16,899 nt of DNA, taken from contig MNTV01000032.1 in assembly GCA_001917175.1 (NCBI GenBank), positions 27,107 to 44,005 of the forward strand, given 5' to 3'. Of this stretch, positions 1-7,156 are shown one piece after another. The DNA comes from Azospirillum sp. 51_20. GTDB taxonomy: Bacteria; Pseudomonadota; Alphaproteobacteria; RF32; CAG-239. Positions within the stretch are counted from its first letter, which is position 1, and every line of letters begins with the position of its first letter. The notes under the pieces were generated by a model that was not told the DNA's origin, did not search any database, and was given only the letters and a program-made list of their open reading frames with translations. Position numbers and translations under genes: made by a program.

Positions 1-97
1 ATATTTTTATAAGGAACTACAATGATAATAAGAATTATGCTTATAATCAGAAAAATCAAGATACTTTTCTATGTGAAAAAATCTTGAGCCTAAAAGC

Positions 98-121
98 AAA
101 GGACGGAGAAATCCGCCCTTT
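98..121 (-). terminator. Hairpin terminator after the cyclophilin gene
   Basis: A ten-base arm at 98-107 pairs with 112-121 around a four-base loop, with one internal mismatch (A103 against C116). It lies 24 bases beyond the stop codon of the cyclophilin gene. Read on the minus strand, the stem is followed by a T-rich stretch (TTTGCTTTTA), which fits a modest rho-independent terminator. The T-tract is interrupted, so efficiency is uncertain. Confidence 0.55.
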
Positions 122-145
122 GTTATTACTTAAGCGCCCAGTTGG

Positions 146-751
146 TCAAAGGTCCGCAATCACGGCGACCGAAACGATTTCGTCAGGCTGCGACACCATG
201 CCGTTGCCCCCCGTTCCGCGCTTGATCATATCCACATATTCCATGCCGGAAACCACTTCTCCCCAAACCGTATACTGTCCGTTGAGCCACGGCGCTTCGG
301 CAAAACAAATAAAAAACTGACTGTCGGCGGAATCCGGATCCATCGCGCGAGCCATCGAAACCGTGCCGCGCAGATGAGGCCGACGGTTAAATTCGGCTTT
401 CAGTTTTTTGCCGCTGCCGCCGGTCCCGGTGCCGAAAGGACAACCGGTCTGCGCCATAAAACCGTCGATCACGCGATGAAATTTCAACCCGTTGTAAAAT
501 CCCGCGCGCACCAGTTCCTTGATCCGCGCCACATGGTTCGGCGCATCGTCGGAAAACATCTCAATCACCACGTCGCCGTTTTTCAGTTTAAGCAGCAACG
601 CGTTCTCCGCGTCTTTAACCTGATATTTTGCCTTTTCTTTCTTGGCCCTCGCCGGGCTTTTGGTCAGTTTTTTGGTGTCGGCGGATTTCAACCCTTTGGT
701 TTCGGCCTTGCCGAGCCTGGCGGTTTCGGCGTTCTTCAGCAGTTTTGCCAT
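146..751 (-). CDS. Cyclophilin-type peptidyl-prolyl cis-trans isomerase with a repetitive lysine-rich N-terminal extension
   Basis: This 201-residue protein catalyses cis-trans isomerisation of proline peptide bonds. The cyclophilin domain runs from about residue 50 to 200. Visible hallmarks are FHRVIDGFMAQTG (91-103), containing the Arg, Phe, Met and Gln of the active site, GTGTGGSGKK (107-116), and DSADSQFFI (140-148). The usual late active-site His is replaced by Tyr in LNGQYTVWG, as in many bacterial forms. No signal peptide is visible, so it is probably cytoplasmic. The first 45 residues are an unusual basic extension built of near-repeats: LKNAETAR, LGKAETKG, LKSADTKK. The start is supported by AAGGAG eight bases upstream (760-765). 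The domain sequence resembles alphaproteobacterial PpiB-like proteins. It lies downstream of the ATP-grasp gene and probably has its own promoter at 785-813. Confidence 0.93.
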   Translation of the reverse strand: MAKLLKNAETARLGKAETKGLKSADTKKLTKSPARAKKEKAKYQVKDAENALLLKLKNGDVVIEMFSDDAPNHVARIKELVRAGFYNGLKFHRVIDGFMAQTGCPFGTGTGGSGKKLKAEFNRRPHLRGTVSMARAMDPDSADSQFFICFAEAPWLNGQYTVWGEVVSGMEYVDMIKRGTGGNGMVSQPDEIVSVAVIADL

Positions 752-784
752 CTTAAATTCTCCTTAAATTTGTCATCTGTTACA

Positions 785-813
785 TATATAGGGATCGGAT
801 CATTCGATAGCAA
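785..813 (-). promoter_or_regulatory. Putative sigma-70 promoter for the cyclophilin gene
   Basis: On the minus strand, TTGCTA (808-813) is followed after 17 bases by TATATA (785-790). Transcription would start near 778 and leave a short leader before the ATG at 751. The -35 box lies inside the last codons of the upstream ATP-grasp gene. Each box matches consensus at four of six positions, so this is plausible but unproven. Confidence 0.4.
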
Positions 814-1765
814 GCGGCTGTTTTAAAACAAAATCCACACGCTCGGCATAGTTCAGCCCGCGGGGATAATGCTTGCGGATTTTTTTCAGCAAATCGCGCA
901 TTCCCCGTCCGTTGGCGATTTGAATTGCCAGCCCCGGCCGCGCATTCAGCTCCAGCATCATCGGCCCCCGGTACTTGTCCAACACAATGTCCGCCCCCAG
1001 ATAGCCGAGACCGGTCATTTCATATCCTTTGGCGGCAATTTCCAGATGTTCACGCCAAAACGGCACCTGCAGTTCCATCAGGTCGGCGCCGGTATCGGGA
1101 TGATAACGGATCGGCCGGTCATGGGAAACCGCCGCCACCGCATGCCCGGTTCTGACGTCGATACCGACGCCCACCGCCCCCTGGTGCAGATTGGCGCGGC
1201 CGCCGGACTCTTTGGTTGCCAGCCTCATCATCGACAGAGCCGGAAAGCCCTGATAAACGATCACCCGCACGTCGGGAATCCCCTGATAGCTGAAATCCTG
1301 AAACTGGTTGGAGAAATGCACCATTTCCTCAAGCACCGCTACGTCATACTTGCCGCCGAGGGAATAAAGCCCGCTCAAGATGTTGGAAATATGCTGATAC
1401 ACTTCGTTATAAGTCAGAACCTTTTCCGAAGCGGTAACAAAACGCTCGGCATCATAGCTTTTAACCACCAGCACACCTTTGCCGCCGCTGCCGTGCGCCG
1501 GCTTGATGACGAATTCGTTATAGCCCTCGACCAGCGACAAAAAATTGTCCACCTCGTTTTGCACGTCGATCACGCCGATCAGATGCGGCGTATTGATGCC
1601 GACGCCGGCCGCCAGCTTTTTGGTCTGTACCTTGTCGTCCACCAGCGGATAAAGGCGGCGGTCGTTGCTTTTGGCAATAATCTCATAATTGCGGCGGTTC
1701 ATGCCCAGCACTCCGGCCTCCCTCAGCTGCGCGGGCGTGGCAAAACGTTTCAGAAAATCAAACAT
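800..1765 (-). CDS. ATP-grasp protein of the 'alpha-L-glutamate ligase-like' family
   Basis: This 321-residue ATP-grasp enzyme is expected to activate a carboxylate by phosphorylation and join it to an amine, forming an amide or peptide bond; its substrate is unknown. Visible ATP-grasp features are FVIKPAHGSGGKGV (85-98, phosphate-binding loop), PDVRVIVY in the middle, GGRANLHQGAVGVGID, and the metal-binding region LGADIVLD followed by MLELNARPGL near the C-terminus. I chose the ATG at 1763-1765 rather than an in-frame ATG at 1793-1795. The family begins MFDFLKRF-like and a good AAAGGA ribosome-binding site lies just upstream. The start overlaps the end of the 7TM gene by 8 bases, suggesting translational coupling. 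Its neighbours are the standard partners of this family: an inactive transglutaminase-7TM protein and a RimK-associated protease. Confidence 0.88.
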   Translation of the reverse strand: MFDFLKRFATPAQLREAGVLGMNRRNYEIIAKSNDRRLYPLVDDKVQTKKLAAGVGINTPHLIGVIDVQNEVDNFLSLVEGYNEFVIKPAHGSGGKGVLVVKSYDAERFVTASEKVLTYNEVYQHISNILSGLYSLGGKYDVAVLEEMVHFSNQFQDFSYQGIPDVRVIVYQGFPALSMMRLATKESGGRANLHQGAVGVGIDVRTGHAVAAVSHDRPIRYHPDTGADLMELQVPFWREHLEIAAKGYEMTGLGYLGADIVLDKYRGPMMLELNARPGLAIQIANGRGMRDLLKKIRKHYPRGLNYAERVDFVLKQPLAIE

Positions 1766-3299
1766 GTTTCCCGTCCTTTTTCGCCAGCGGGGCAAACCTG
1801 GTCAGTTCGGTCAGGCGGTATCCGGTATAGGTTCCGAGCAGCATAACCACAAACAAAATGACCAGATTGAACTCGTTAAAGGCAAACATGATGTGCCGAA
1901 TGTCCTCGTTGACGATCACAAAATAGGTAATCACCGCCACCAGCACGCTGTATATGATTTCCTTGGTCGCATTTGCCGCACCGTCCTCTTCCCAGGTAAT
2001 CGAGGCGCGTTCAATAATCCAGGCCATGATGATGATCGGGAAGAACAGTGCCGACGAGGCGATTTCCCATTTCCACTGATAACCGACGATTGCCAGCGCC
2101 TGCATGATCAGAATTACGAAAATGACGACCGCCGAAATCCGCGGCACCAGAAGCAGATTAAGCTTTGACAGCCCCGCCCGGATCAGCAGCCCGACGCCGA
2201 GGATAACCGAAAAGCAGATCAGCCCCGGCCAAAAACCGGTCTTGACCAGCGACATGGCAATCAGCATCGGGGTAAAGGTTCCCATCGTCTGAATGCCGAC
2301 CACATTGCGCATCAGCACCACCACCAGAATGGCCAGCGGAAAAATCATCAGCCACTTCAGCGTGTTCTGTTCATTGAGCGGCAGATTGTAAATCGAATAG
2401 TCAAACCAGCTTTTGCTGTGCGAAAGCTCGGCCCGGTGACCGGCCATGCGGAACGACGAACGGATCGATTTCATCACCGAAAACTTGGTTGTGGAATCAG
2501 AGCCGCCTTCCACGTCAACCAGCGACTGATTGCCGCGCTGGAAAACGATAAAGTCGCTCGGCAGTCCCTTTTTGCCGCTCTCCAGGTTATAAATCTTCCA
2601 CATTCCGTCGACATAAGCCTCAAGCATCACGTCCGGCACCAGCGTTTTTTTGCCTTCCGACAGTTTGATGCCGCGCGCCATTCGCGCCGGAACATCCTTT
2701 AGCGCCAGAAGGTCAATCACCGCCTGCGCGGTGGCCTTGGCGGTTCTCGGCGCGGGCACGAAAGACTGCACCGTTTCGTCCGGCGGGTTTTGGTTAAACA
2801 GGGCAATCACCTGCTGAATCCCGTCACCGGACTGCTGCCCGGACATTTCCAGCAGCTGGCGGGCCAAAACGGCCGTCTGTTCGTCCATAATCGGCTTTTG
2901 CGGCTTTCCCGGTTTTTCCGCCTTCGTTTTGCCGCGGCTGTCGACGTTGTCATACAAAAGCACCCGGTAATAAATGTCCTGCAGCTTGTGCCGCGGCTTG
3001 GAAGTCAGCTCTATCCGATCCGTTTTCTTTTCGATCTTGTACTTCGGCGCGACGATGTCTTCGTCTAAAATTTTGAAACCGGCGGTAGACAGCGGCCGCG
3101 CCATCGAAATGCGGATGTTTTCGCCGTTCGGCACAAAACTGACATGTTCCTCGACCGTCCATACGTCGGTCGTTTTGCGCGGGGTGAAGTTAAAACCCCA
3201 GTATTTTGTCTTGTAATAAGCGCTGTAACCGGCAAACGCCAGCGACAGCAGCAAACCGAGAGTTAAAAAGGCTCTTACGGATTTCAGTTTTTTCAGCAT
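1758..3299 (-). CDS. Inactive transglutaminase-like / 7TM membrane protein
   Basis: This 513-residue membrane protein has an N-terminal anchor (about residues 10-28), a large extracytoplasmic part, and seven hydrophobic helices from about 314 to the C-terminus. A transglutaminase-like core can be seen at 203-250 (VPARMARGIKL, then LEAYVDGMWKIYNLESG). The catalytic Cys and His positions are not conserved, which is typical of the 'inactive transglutaminase fused to 7TM' family. Its likely role is as a sensor or scaffold binding a peptide product of the linked ATP-grasp enzyme; this is inference. The start has AGAGG seven bases upstream. It sits 25 bases after the protease gene and overlaps the ATP-grasp gene, so all three are probably one transcript. 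Confidence 0.85.
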   Translation of the reverse strand: MLKKLKSVRAFLTLGLLLSLAFAGYSAYYKTKYWGFNFTPRKTTDVWTVEEHVSFVPNGENIRISMARPLSTAGFKILDEDIVAPKYKIEKKTDRIELTSKPRHKLQDIYYRVLLYDNVDSRGKTKAEKPGKPQKPIMDEQTAVLARQLLEMSGQQSGDGIQQVIALFNQNPPDETVQSFVPAPRTAKATAQAVIDLLALKDVPARMARGIKLSEGKKTLVPDVMLEAYVDGMWKIYNLESGKKGLPSDFIVFQRGNQSLVDVEGGSDSTTKFSVMKSIRSSFRMAGHRAELSHSKSWFDYSIYNLPLNEQNTLKWLMIFPLAILVVVLMRNVVGIQTMGTFTPMLIAMSLVKTGFWPGLICFSVILGVGLLIRAGLSKLNLLLVPRISAVVIFVILIMQALAIVGYQWKWEIASSALFFPIIIMAWIIERASITWEEDGAANATKEIIYSVLVAVITYFVIVNEDIRHIMFAFNEFNLVILFVVMLLGTYTGYRLTELTRFAPLAKKDGKHV

Positions 3300-3324
3300 G
3301 GATGCCTCTGTTGGTAAATTTTAT

Positions 3325-3894
3325 CTAACGCAGCGCGTTGGCAAGCGAGGTGTCGACGACAAAACGGCCGGTCAGGATATTGCGGCCGATCAGCCCCTGA
3401 TAGTTGAAACGGTCGCGGGCGGCCAGAGAAAATTCCGCCTTGACGATTTCCTCGCCCATTCTGACGTCCATCATCACCACCACGCGCTCTTCGCTGCCGT
3501 TGATGCGCTTGACCGTCGGCTGCCGTTTGATTTTCTTCTCAAAACGGTGTTTTTCGCCGGTTTCGCGGTTCACCAGATTAAACGCCACCCATTTTTCGCC
3601 GTCGCGCTCAAACGAAACGACATGATCGGCGTCGACCGAAGAAGTTTCCGCTCCGGTGTCGATCCGCGACAAAAAAGGAGATTTCATCGGCAAAAAATAA
3701 ACGGGCTCCACTTCCCCGATCACCTTCAGCGGCTGTTTGACCGGCCGGGGCTCGGGCTTTGCGGTTTTGTTTTCGGGCATTCTGACCTCCACGCCCGGCA
3801 CGATCGCCGGCCGGACGGCTTGTCCGCTCTGACAGGCGGCGCAGGATAAAAGCGCGGCCAGCGCCAGAGTTGTCTTAAAAAAATTATCAGCCAT
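3325..3894 (-). CDS. RimK-associated retropepsin-like protease (ATP-dependent zinc protease family), probable lipoprotein
   Basis: This 189-residue protein begins with a secretory signal and a lipobox-like segment (LLSCAAC, Cys18 or Cys21), so it is probably anchored in the envelope. A proline- and lysine-rich linker (about 30-55) leads to a retropepsin-like domain with the aspartic-protease motif DTGAETSS (79-86) and a C-terminal LIGRNIL segment. The family is annotated either as 'ATP-dependent zinc protease' or as a RimK-associated aspartic protease. I favour the aspartic assignment because of the DTG motif. It is the first gene of the cluster with the 7TM and ATP-grasp genes and may trim or remove what the ligase adds; that role is inferred from gene neighbourhood. 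ATG is at 3892-3894; the ribosome-binding site is weak. Confidence 0.87.
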   Translation of the reverse strand: MADNFFKTTLALAALLSCAACQSGQAVRPAIVPGVEVRMPENKTAKPEPRPVKQPLKVIGEVEPVYFLPMKSPFLSRIDTGAETSSVDADHVVSFERDGEKWVAFNLVNRETGEKHRFEKKIKRQPTVKRINGSEERVVVMMDVRMGEEIVKAEFSLAARDRFNYQGLIGRNILTGRFVVDTSLANALR

Positions 3895-3929
3895 TTTGTA
3901 TCTTCAACATCTTGTTTTTCAGCTTTCTC

Positions 3930-3959
3930 TATTTACCTTTAAATCGGCTAAAATGTAAA
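3930..3959 (-). promoter_or_regulatory. Candidate promoter for the protease-7TM-ATP-grasp operon
   Basis: On the minus strand, TTTACA (3954-3959, five of six to consensus) is followed after 18 bases by TAAATA (3930-3935, a poor match). It lies in the AT-rich divergent region between the protease and the CHAP-like gene. The -10 box is weak, so this is a candidate only. Confidence 0.3.
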
Positions 3960-3982
3960 GCAAAAAAAATGACGCTGTGATC

Positions 3983-4020
3983 ACTTTTTTCGTGACTTTT
4001 GTCCTGAAAAAAGTTATATT
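3983..4020 (+). promoter_or_regulatory. Promoter of the CHAP-like gene with flanking inverted repeat
   Basis: GTGACT (3992-3997) and TATATT (4015-4020) are 17 bases apart, a fair sigma-70 pair, placing the start near 4027. A perfect nine-base inverted repeat, ACTTTTTTC (3983-3991) and GAAAAAAGT (4006-4014), frames it. The left arm ends directly before the -35 box and the right arm ends directly before the -10 box. That geometry suits an operator or a hairpin-prone control site. No regulator gene is present in the window. Confidence 0.45.
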
Positions 4021-4060
4021 TGTACAAAAATAAGAATCAAACTCGGAATGAAGCGAAAAG

Positions 4061-5074
4061 ATGTCCCCGGAAAAGAAAAAAACATTAAAAATTTTAAAAA
4101 TCAGAATGCGCAAAGCCGTCTATAAAATCCGCCGCTACCTGTTCGGCCTTTCGGTCATGGGGGCCGTCGCCTCATCGCCGGCGACGCTCAGCGGACAGGT
4201 GAGAGCGGAAGGAAACGGCGGCGGAAAAGAAAAAATCAACGTGGCCGAAAGACGCAGCGCTTTGGCACAGCGCAAACGCGACGTTTCGCTTCTGGCCTAC
4301 AACCGGATGATTGAAATCGACGTTGACGGCGAAATCGCCGGCCGGGCGGAATGGTTCGTCAACGAATTTCTCGAAGCGACCTCAAAGCACCTTAAAGCGC
4401 TGAAAAAAGCGACCCAAAATGGACAAAAAACAAAATACGTCAAAAACAACTTTTTCGATATCGTTTATCCCGACGGCCGTCTTTCCGGACGCAACAACTA
4501 CTGCATCACCGCCATCAACCGCGCCTTGATAGACGCCAACGTCTGCGGCGATCTCAACAACGTCCTGCCCGAATACGACAGCGAAGGTTTCAACGCCGTC
4601 GAATGCCGGCGCTTCGTCAGTCATCTGAAACAAAAAGGCTTCGGCGACTGTATCCGCTCCGGCAGCATTAATGTCCGCGAACTGGAAATCGGCGACATTG
4701 TCATGACTCCGCGCGGCGGCGGCCGCTACCATGCCACCACCTATATCGGCAACGGCAAAGTCCGCAGTTTCAACAACGACGGCGAATGGAACCTGCAAAA
4801 GCGGACCGGCATCGTCATCAAAACCAGGGAAATAACGGAAAAAGCCATCAAGCTTGAATTGGAAAGACAACAGTTGATCACACCCGAAAAAAACGGCCGC
4901 CAGATTATTCCCCTGCCCAAAGCGCAGAAGATGATGCAGATTTTATACAACGGCCGCGATCCGCGCAACCATACGGCTCAGATGCTGTTGCAAAAAACGG
5001 ACGACCGGCTGCTGGCGGACATTCCGGCCGACAACACCGTCGTCCGCCGTTTCAACGCGGTACGGGAAATCTGA
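4061..5074 (+). CDS. Secreted CHAP/NlpC-P60-like cysteine hydrolase
   Basis: This 337-residue protein has a basic N-terminus, a hydrophobic stretch (about 26-43) and a likely signal-peptidase site after VRA near residue 49, so it is probably exported. The centre looks like a papain-fold amidase. Candidates for catalysis are Cys148 in NNYCITAINRAL and His224 in GRYHATTYIGNGKV, preceded by ELEIGDIVM (208-215). The Asp or Asn of FNND (237-240) would be the third member. The GDIV then H-x(n)-YIG arrangement is typical of CHAP and NlpC/P60 cell-wall hydrolases. The C-terminal 80 residues have no recognised domain. Peptidoglycan cleavage is inferred. Two starts are possible (4061 or 4106); neither has a strong ribosome-binding site. 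It is a single-gene unit with its own promoter and terminator. Confidence 0.72.
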   Translation: MSPEKKKTLKILKIRMRKAVYKIRRYLFGLSVMGAVASSPATLSGQVRAEGNGGGKEKINVAERRSALAQRKRDVSLLAYNRMIEIDVDGEIAGRAEWFVNEFLEATSKHLKALKKATQNGQKTKYVKNNFFDIVYPDGRLSGRNNYCITAINRALIDANVCGDLNNVLPEYDSEGFNAVECRRFVSHLKQKGFGDCIRSGSINVRELEIGDIVMTPRGGGRYHATTYIGNGKVRSFNNDGEWNLQKRTGIVIKTREITEKAIKLELERQQLITPEKNGRQIIPLPKAQKMMQILYNGRDPRNHTAQMLLQKTDDRLLADIPADNTVVRRFNAVREI

Positions 5075-5123
5075 AGCGCCGTCAAAATACCGCCCGGCCC
5101 GGCCGGAACTTTCGCTATACAAA

Positions 5124-5150
5124 AAAGGCCCCGTTTCCGACGGGGCTTTT
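5124..5150. terminator. Bidirectional terminator between CHAP-like gene and porin
   Basis: GCCCCG (5128-5133) pairs with CGGGGC (5141-5146) around a seven-base loop, and the stem extends through A/T pairs on both sides. On the plus strand TTTT follows. On the minus strand TTTTTT follows, which makes it stronger for the porin. It lies 50 bases after the CHAP-like stop and 20 bases after the porin stop. Confidence 0.85.
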
Positions 5151-5170
5151 CGGCATATACCGTCTTCCGT

Positions 5171-6397
5171 TCAGAAAAAGAAGCTGGCGCGCAGGCTGAA
5201 CACGGTGCCGTAATCCGATTTCGGATTAAGCGCCGGATCAATGTAAAACTGAATGTCGGGCGTAATCGTCATCCATTTGGAAATGCCCCAGGCCCAATAG
5301 GCTTCCAGCACTTTCTCGCTGTCATGGGAAAGCTCTTCGCCGACCGCCTTCCCGTCAATTTTGTTATAGGCGAAAGCTAGTCCGATCTGATCCAGCGGAT
5401 TGCGGTCCAGCGGATTATTGTAAACCATGCCGAGCACCCACGACTGGTTGATCTCGGCGGTTGAGCCCGAAACGCCGTTGACCCGTCCGAACACCGTCAG
5501 TTTGTCGCCGATCGCCTGGCTGAGATTGACCGACCAGCCGTTGGTGGTCTGTTTTTGTTCCTCTACCCAGGGCTGATTGTACAGCAAAACAGAATACTGC
5601 CCGGCCCCCAGCCCTTTGATCGTCGGACTGTAGGCAATATAACCGAACGTGGCGTAATGTTCTTCATTAAGGTTGTTGAACCGCACGCTGATGCCGTCGA
5701 CATTGGTGGCGTCCTGTGCACCGACGGCAAACGTCCATTCGGAATTGGGCGTTGCCTGCAAATAGGCGCCGACCCCGGCGGTGGAATAAGTCGAACTGGC
5801 GTTCTGCGACAGGGCGTAGTTGATAAAGTTCACCTGCTGGTTTGAATCGTAAGCGGTACCGTCAAAGTTGGAAAGCGGAAACTGTCCGGCGGCCACCGTC
5901 AGCCATTTCCAGCTGCCGCCCGCCTGATAGCTGTAATACAGCTCGTTAAAGGCGTTGGATTTGTCGTCATAGTCGTTGATCTCCGTCACCGCGCCGATAT
6001 TGCCGCCGATCCTTGCCGCCTGCGAACCGCCGTAACGGGCAACCGTATAGGCGAAATTGAGCGTGCCGGTTCCGTACTCGTTGTTAAACGCGGTCCAGGT
6101 AAAACTCGGCGAAATCAAGGTCTGATAGGCGGTTTTGCGGCCGTTCGGCGCCCCTCGCTGCGGCATATAGGAAACGTCAAAGGAATAGTCAAACCCGTAT
6201 TCCCTGTTCAGATAGTTTTTAAATTCACCGTAATCCCTGCCAAAATCGCTGAACGTAAAATTGCGCCGGCGGTAGGCGTCGTCCACCCGTTTTTGCGCTC
6301 CCTGGGGCAGATCTCCGCTGTCGGCCCGAACGTCAGCCGTCCCCGCCAGCAGGCTGCCGAGCACGCTCCCGATCAATAAGCAATATCGCATCTTCAT
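5171..6397 (-). CDS. OprB-family outer-membrane porin, probable AaxA counterpart
   Basis: This 408-residue protein has a signal peptide (residues 1-25, cleavage after VRA) and a body of alternating amphipathic strands rich in aromatic and Gly residues. It ends in ASFFF, the terminal Phe used for BAM-dependent assembly. The late segment VLEAYWAWGISKWMTITPDIQ followed by NPKSDYGTVFSLRA is typical of the carbohydrate-selective OprB porin family. Chlamydial AaxA, the arginine porin of the aaxABC operon, belongs to this family. The adjacent arginine decarboxylase and antiporter therefore suggest arginine or agmatine passage rather than sugar; this is inference from synteny. A GGAGAGG ribosome-binding site lies just upstream of the ATG at 6395-6397. 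The gene is divergent from aaxB and shares a 177-base control region with it. Confidence 0.85.
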   Translation of the reverse strand: MKMRYCLLIGSVLGSLLAGTADVRADSGDLPQGAQKRVDDAYRRRNFTFSDFGRDYGEFKNYLNREYGFDYSFDVSYMPQRGAPNGRKTAYQTLISPSFTWTAFNNEYGTGTLNFAYTVARYGGSQAARIGGNIGAVTEINDYDDKSNAFNELYYSYQAGGSWKWLTVAAGQFPLSNFDGTAYDSNQQVNFINYALSQNASSTYSTAGVGAYLQATPNSEWTFAVGAQDATNVDGISVRFNNLNEEHYATFGYIAYSPTIKGLGAGQYSVLLYNQPWVEEQKQTTNGWSVNLSQAIGDKLTVFGRVNGVSGSTAEINQSWVLGMVYNNPLDRNPLDQIGLAFAYNKIDGKAVGEELSHDSEKVLEAYWAWGISKWMTITPDIQFYIDPALNPKSDYGTVFSLRASFFF

Positions 6398-6574
6398 AAT
6401 TTTTCCTCTCCTCCGAAATTACCGATGTCTTTTTATTTATATACGAAAAATCAAAGGTAAAGGACGCCGTTTGGTTTTTATATCTTTAGTATAAGCCGCG
6501 CTTGAAAACGGCGGGCCGCCGATTACCTCATAGGCTGTAAAAAGCAAAAAACATTTTTTCAAAGGAGAAACATT
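6398..6574. promoter_or_regulatory. Divergent control region between porin and aaxB
   Basis: This 177-base AT-rich gap must carry promoters for both directions. I cannot name a convincing -35/-10 pair on either strand. TATAAG (6491-6496) on the plus strand and TATATA-like runs on the minus strand near 6437-6445 are possible -10 elements. A short palindrome, CGGCG-GGC-CGCCG (6509-6521), is the only GC-rich symmetric site and could bind a regulator. AAAGGAG before 6575 is the aaxB ribosome-binding site. Confidence 0.4.
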
Positions 6575-7156
6575 ATGACCGAAGGCGTTCGTTACCCGAC
6601 ATTGGCGTTTCAGACCGGCGGTGCCGGACAGGCCGACGAGGGCATTCCCCCGCAGCCGTTTGAAACGTTCTGTTACGATTCCGCGCTGATGCAGGCGAAA
6701 ATCGAAAACTTCAACGTTATTCCTTACACTTCCGTTTTGCCGAAAGAACTGTTCGGCAACATCGTTCCGGTCGACAAAGTGGTCAACCAGTTCAAACACG
6801 GCGCGGTACTGGAAGTGATCATGGCCGGCAACGGCGCCAACCGCGACCAGCACAAGGCCATCGCCACCGGCGTCGGCATCTGTTGGGGCAAAGACGCCAA
6901 AGGCGAACTGATCGGCGGCTGGGCGGCCGAATATGTCGAATATTTCGACACCTATATCGACGACGATATCGCCAAAACACATTGCGAAATGTGGCTGAAC
7001 CGCTCGCTTAACCACGAGCTGGAAATCCGCGGCGTGCAAAAACACAGCGAATTTCAGCTCTTCCACAACTACATCAACATCACGCAGCAGTTTGGCTACT
7101 GCCTGACATGCCTTGGCTTCCTCAATTTCGAACATGCGGATCCGGCCAAGGTATAA
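6575..7156 (+). CDS. aaxB: Pyruvoyl-dependent arginine decarboxylase (AaxB type)
   Basis: This 193-residue proenzyme converts arginine to agmatine and CO2, consuming a cytoplasmic proton. Members cleave themselves and turn the new N-terminal serine into a pyruvoyl cofactor. The sequence NVIPYTSVLPKELFG places Thr-Ser at exactly residues 52-53, the processing site reported for the Chlamydia pneumoniae enzyme, and the overall length is close to that protein. Other family features are GAVLEVIMAGNGAN and GGWAAEYVEYFD, the latter supplying the active-site Glu region. The C-terminal FGYCLTCLGFLNFE is also typical. A strong AAAGGAG ribosome-binding site precedes the ATG. The antiporter aaxC follows after a 143-base structured gap, and a porin is divergent upstream. 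Together they look like an arginine-agmatine acid-resistance or nutrient module. Confidence 0.92.
   Translation: MTEGVRYPTLAFQTGGAGQADEGIPPQPFETFCYDSALMQAKIENFNVIPYTSVLPKELFGNIVPVDKVVNQFKHGAVLEVIMAGNGANRDQHKAIATGVGICWGKDAKGELIGGWAAEYVEYFDTYIDDDIAKTHCEMWLNRSLNHELEIRGVQKHSEFQLFHNYINITQQFGYCLTCLGFLNFEHADPAKV

Noticed and set aside
869..1846. 325-codon plus-strand frame opposite the ATP-grasp gene
   Set aside because: It is His/Gln-rich antisense of a gene with clear ATP-grasp motifs and has no plausible start site.
6437..7135. 232-codon minus-strand frame opposite aaxB
   Set aside because: aaxB has a strong ribosome-binding site and conserved processing site; the antisense frame shows no family features.
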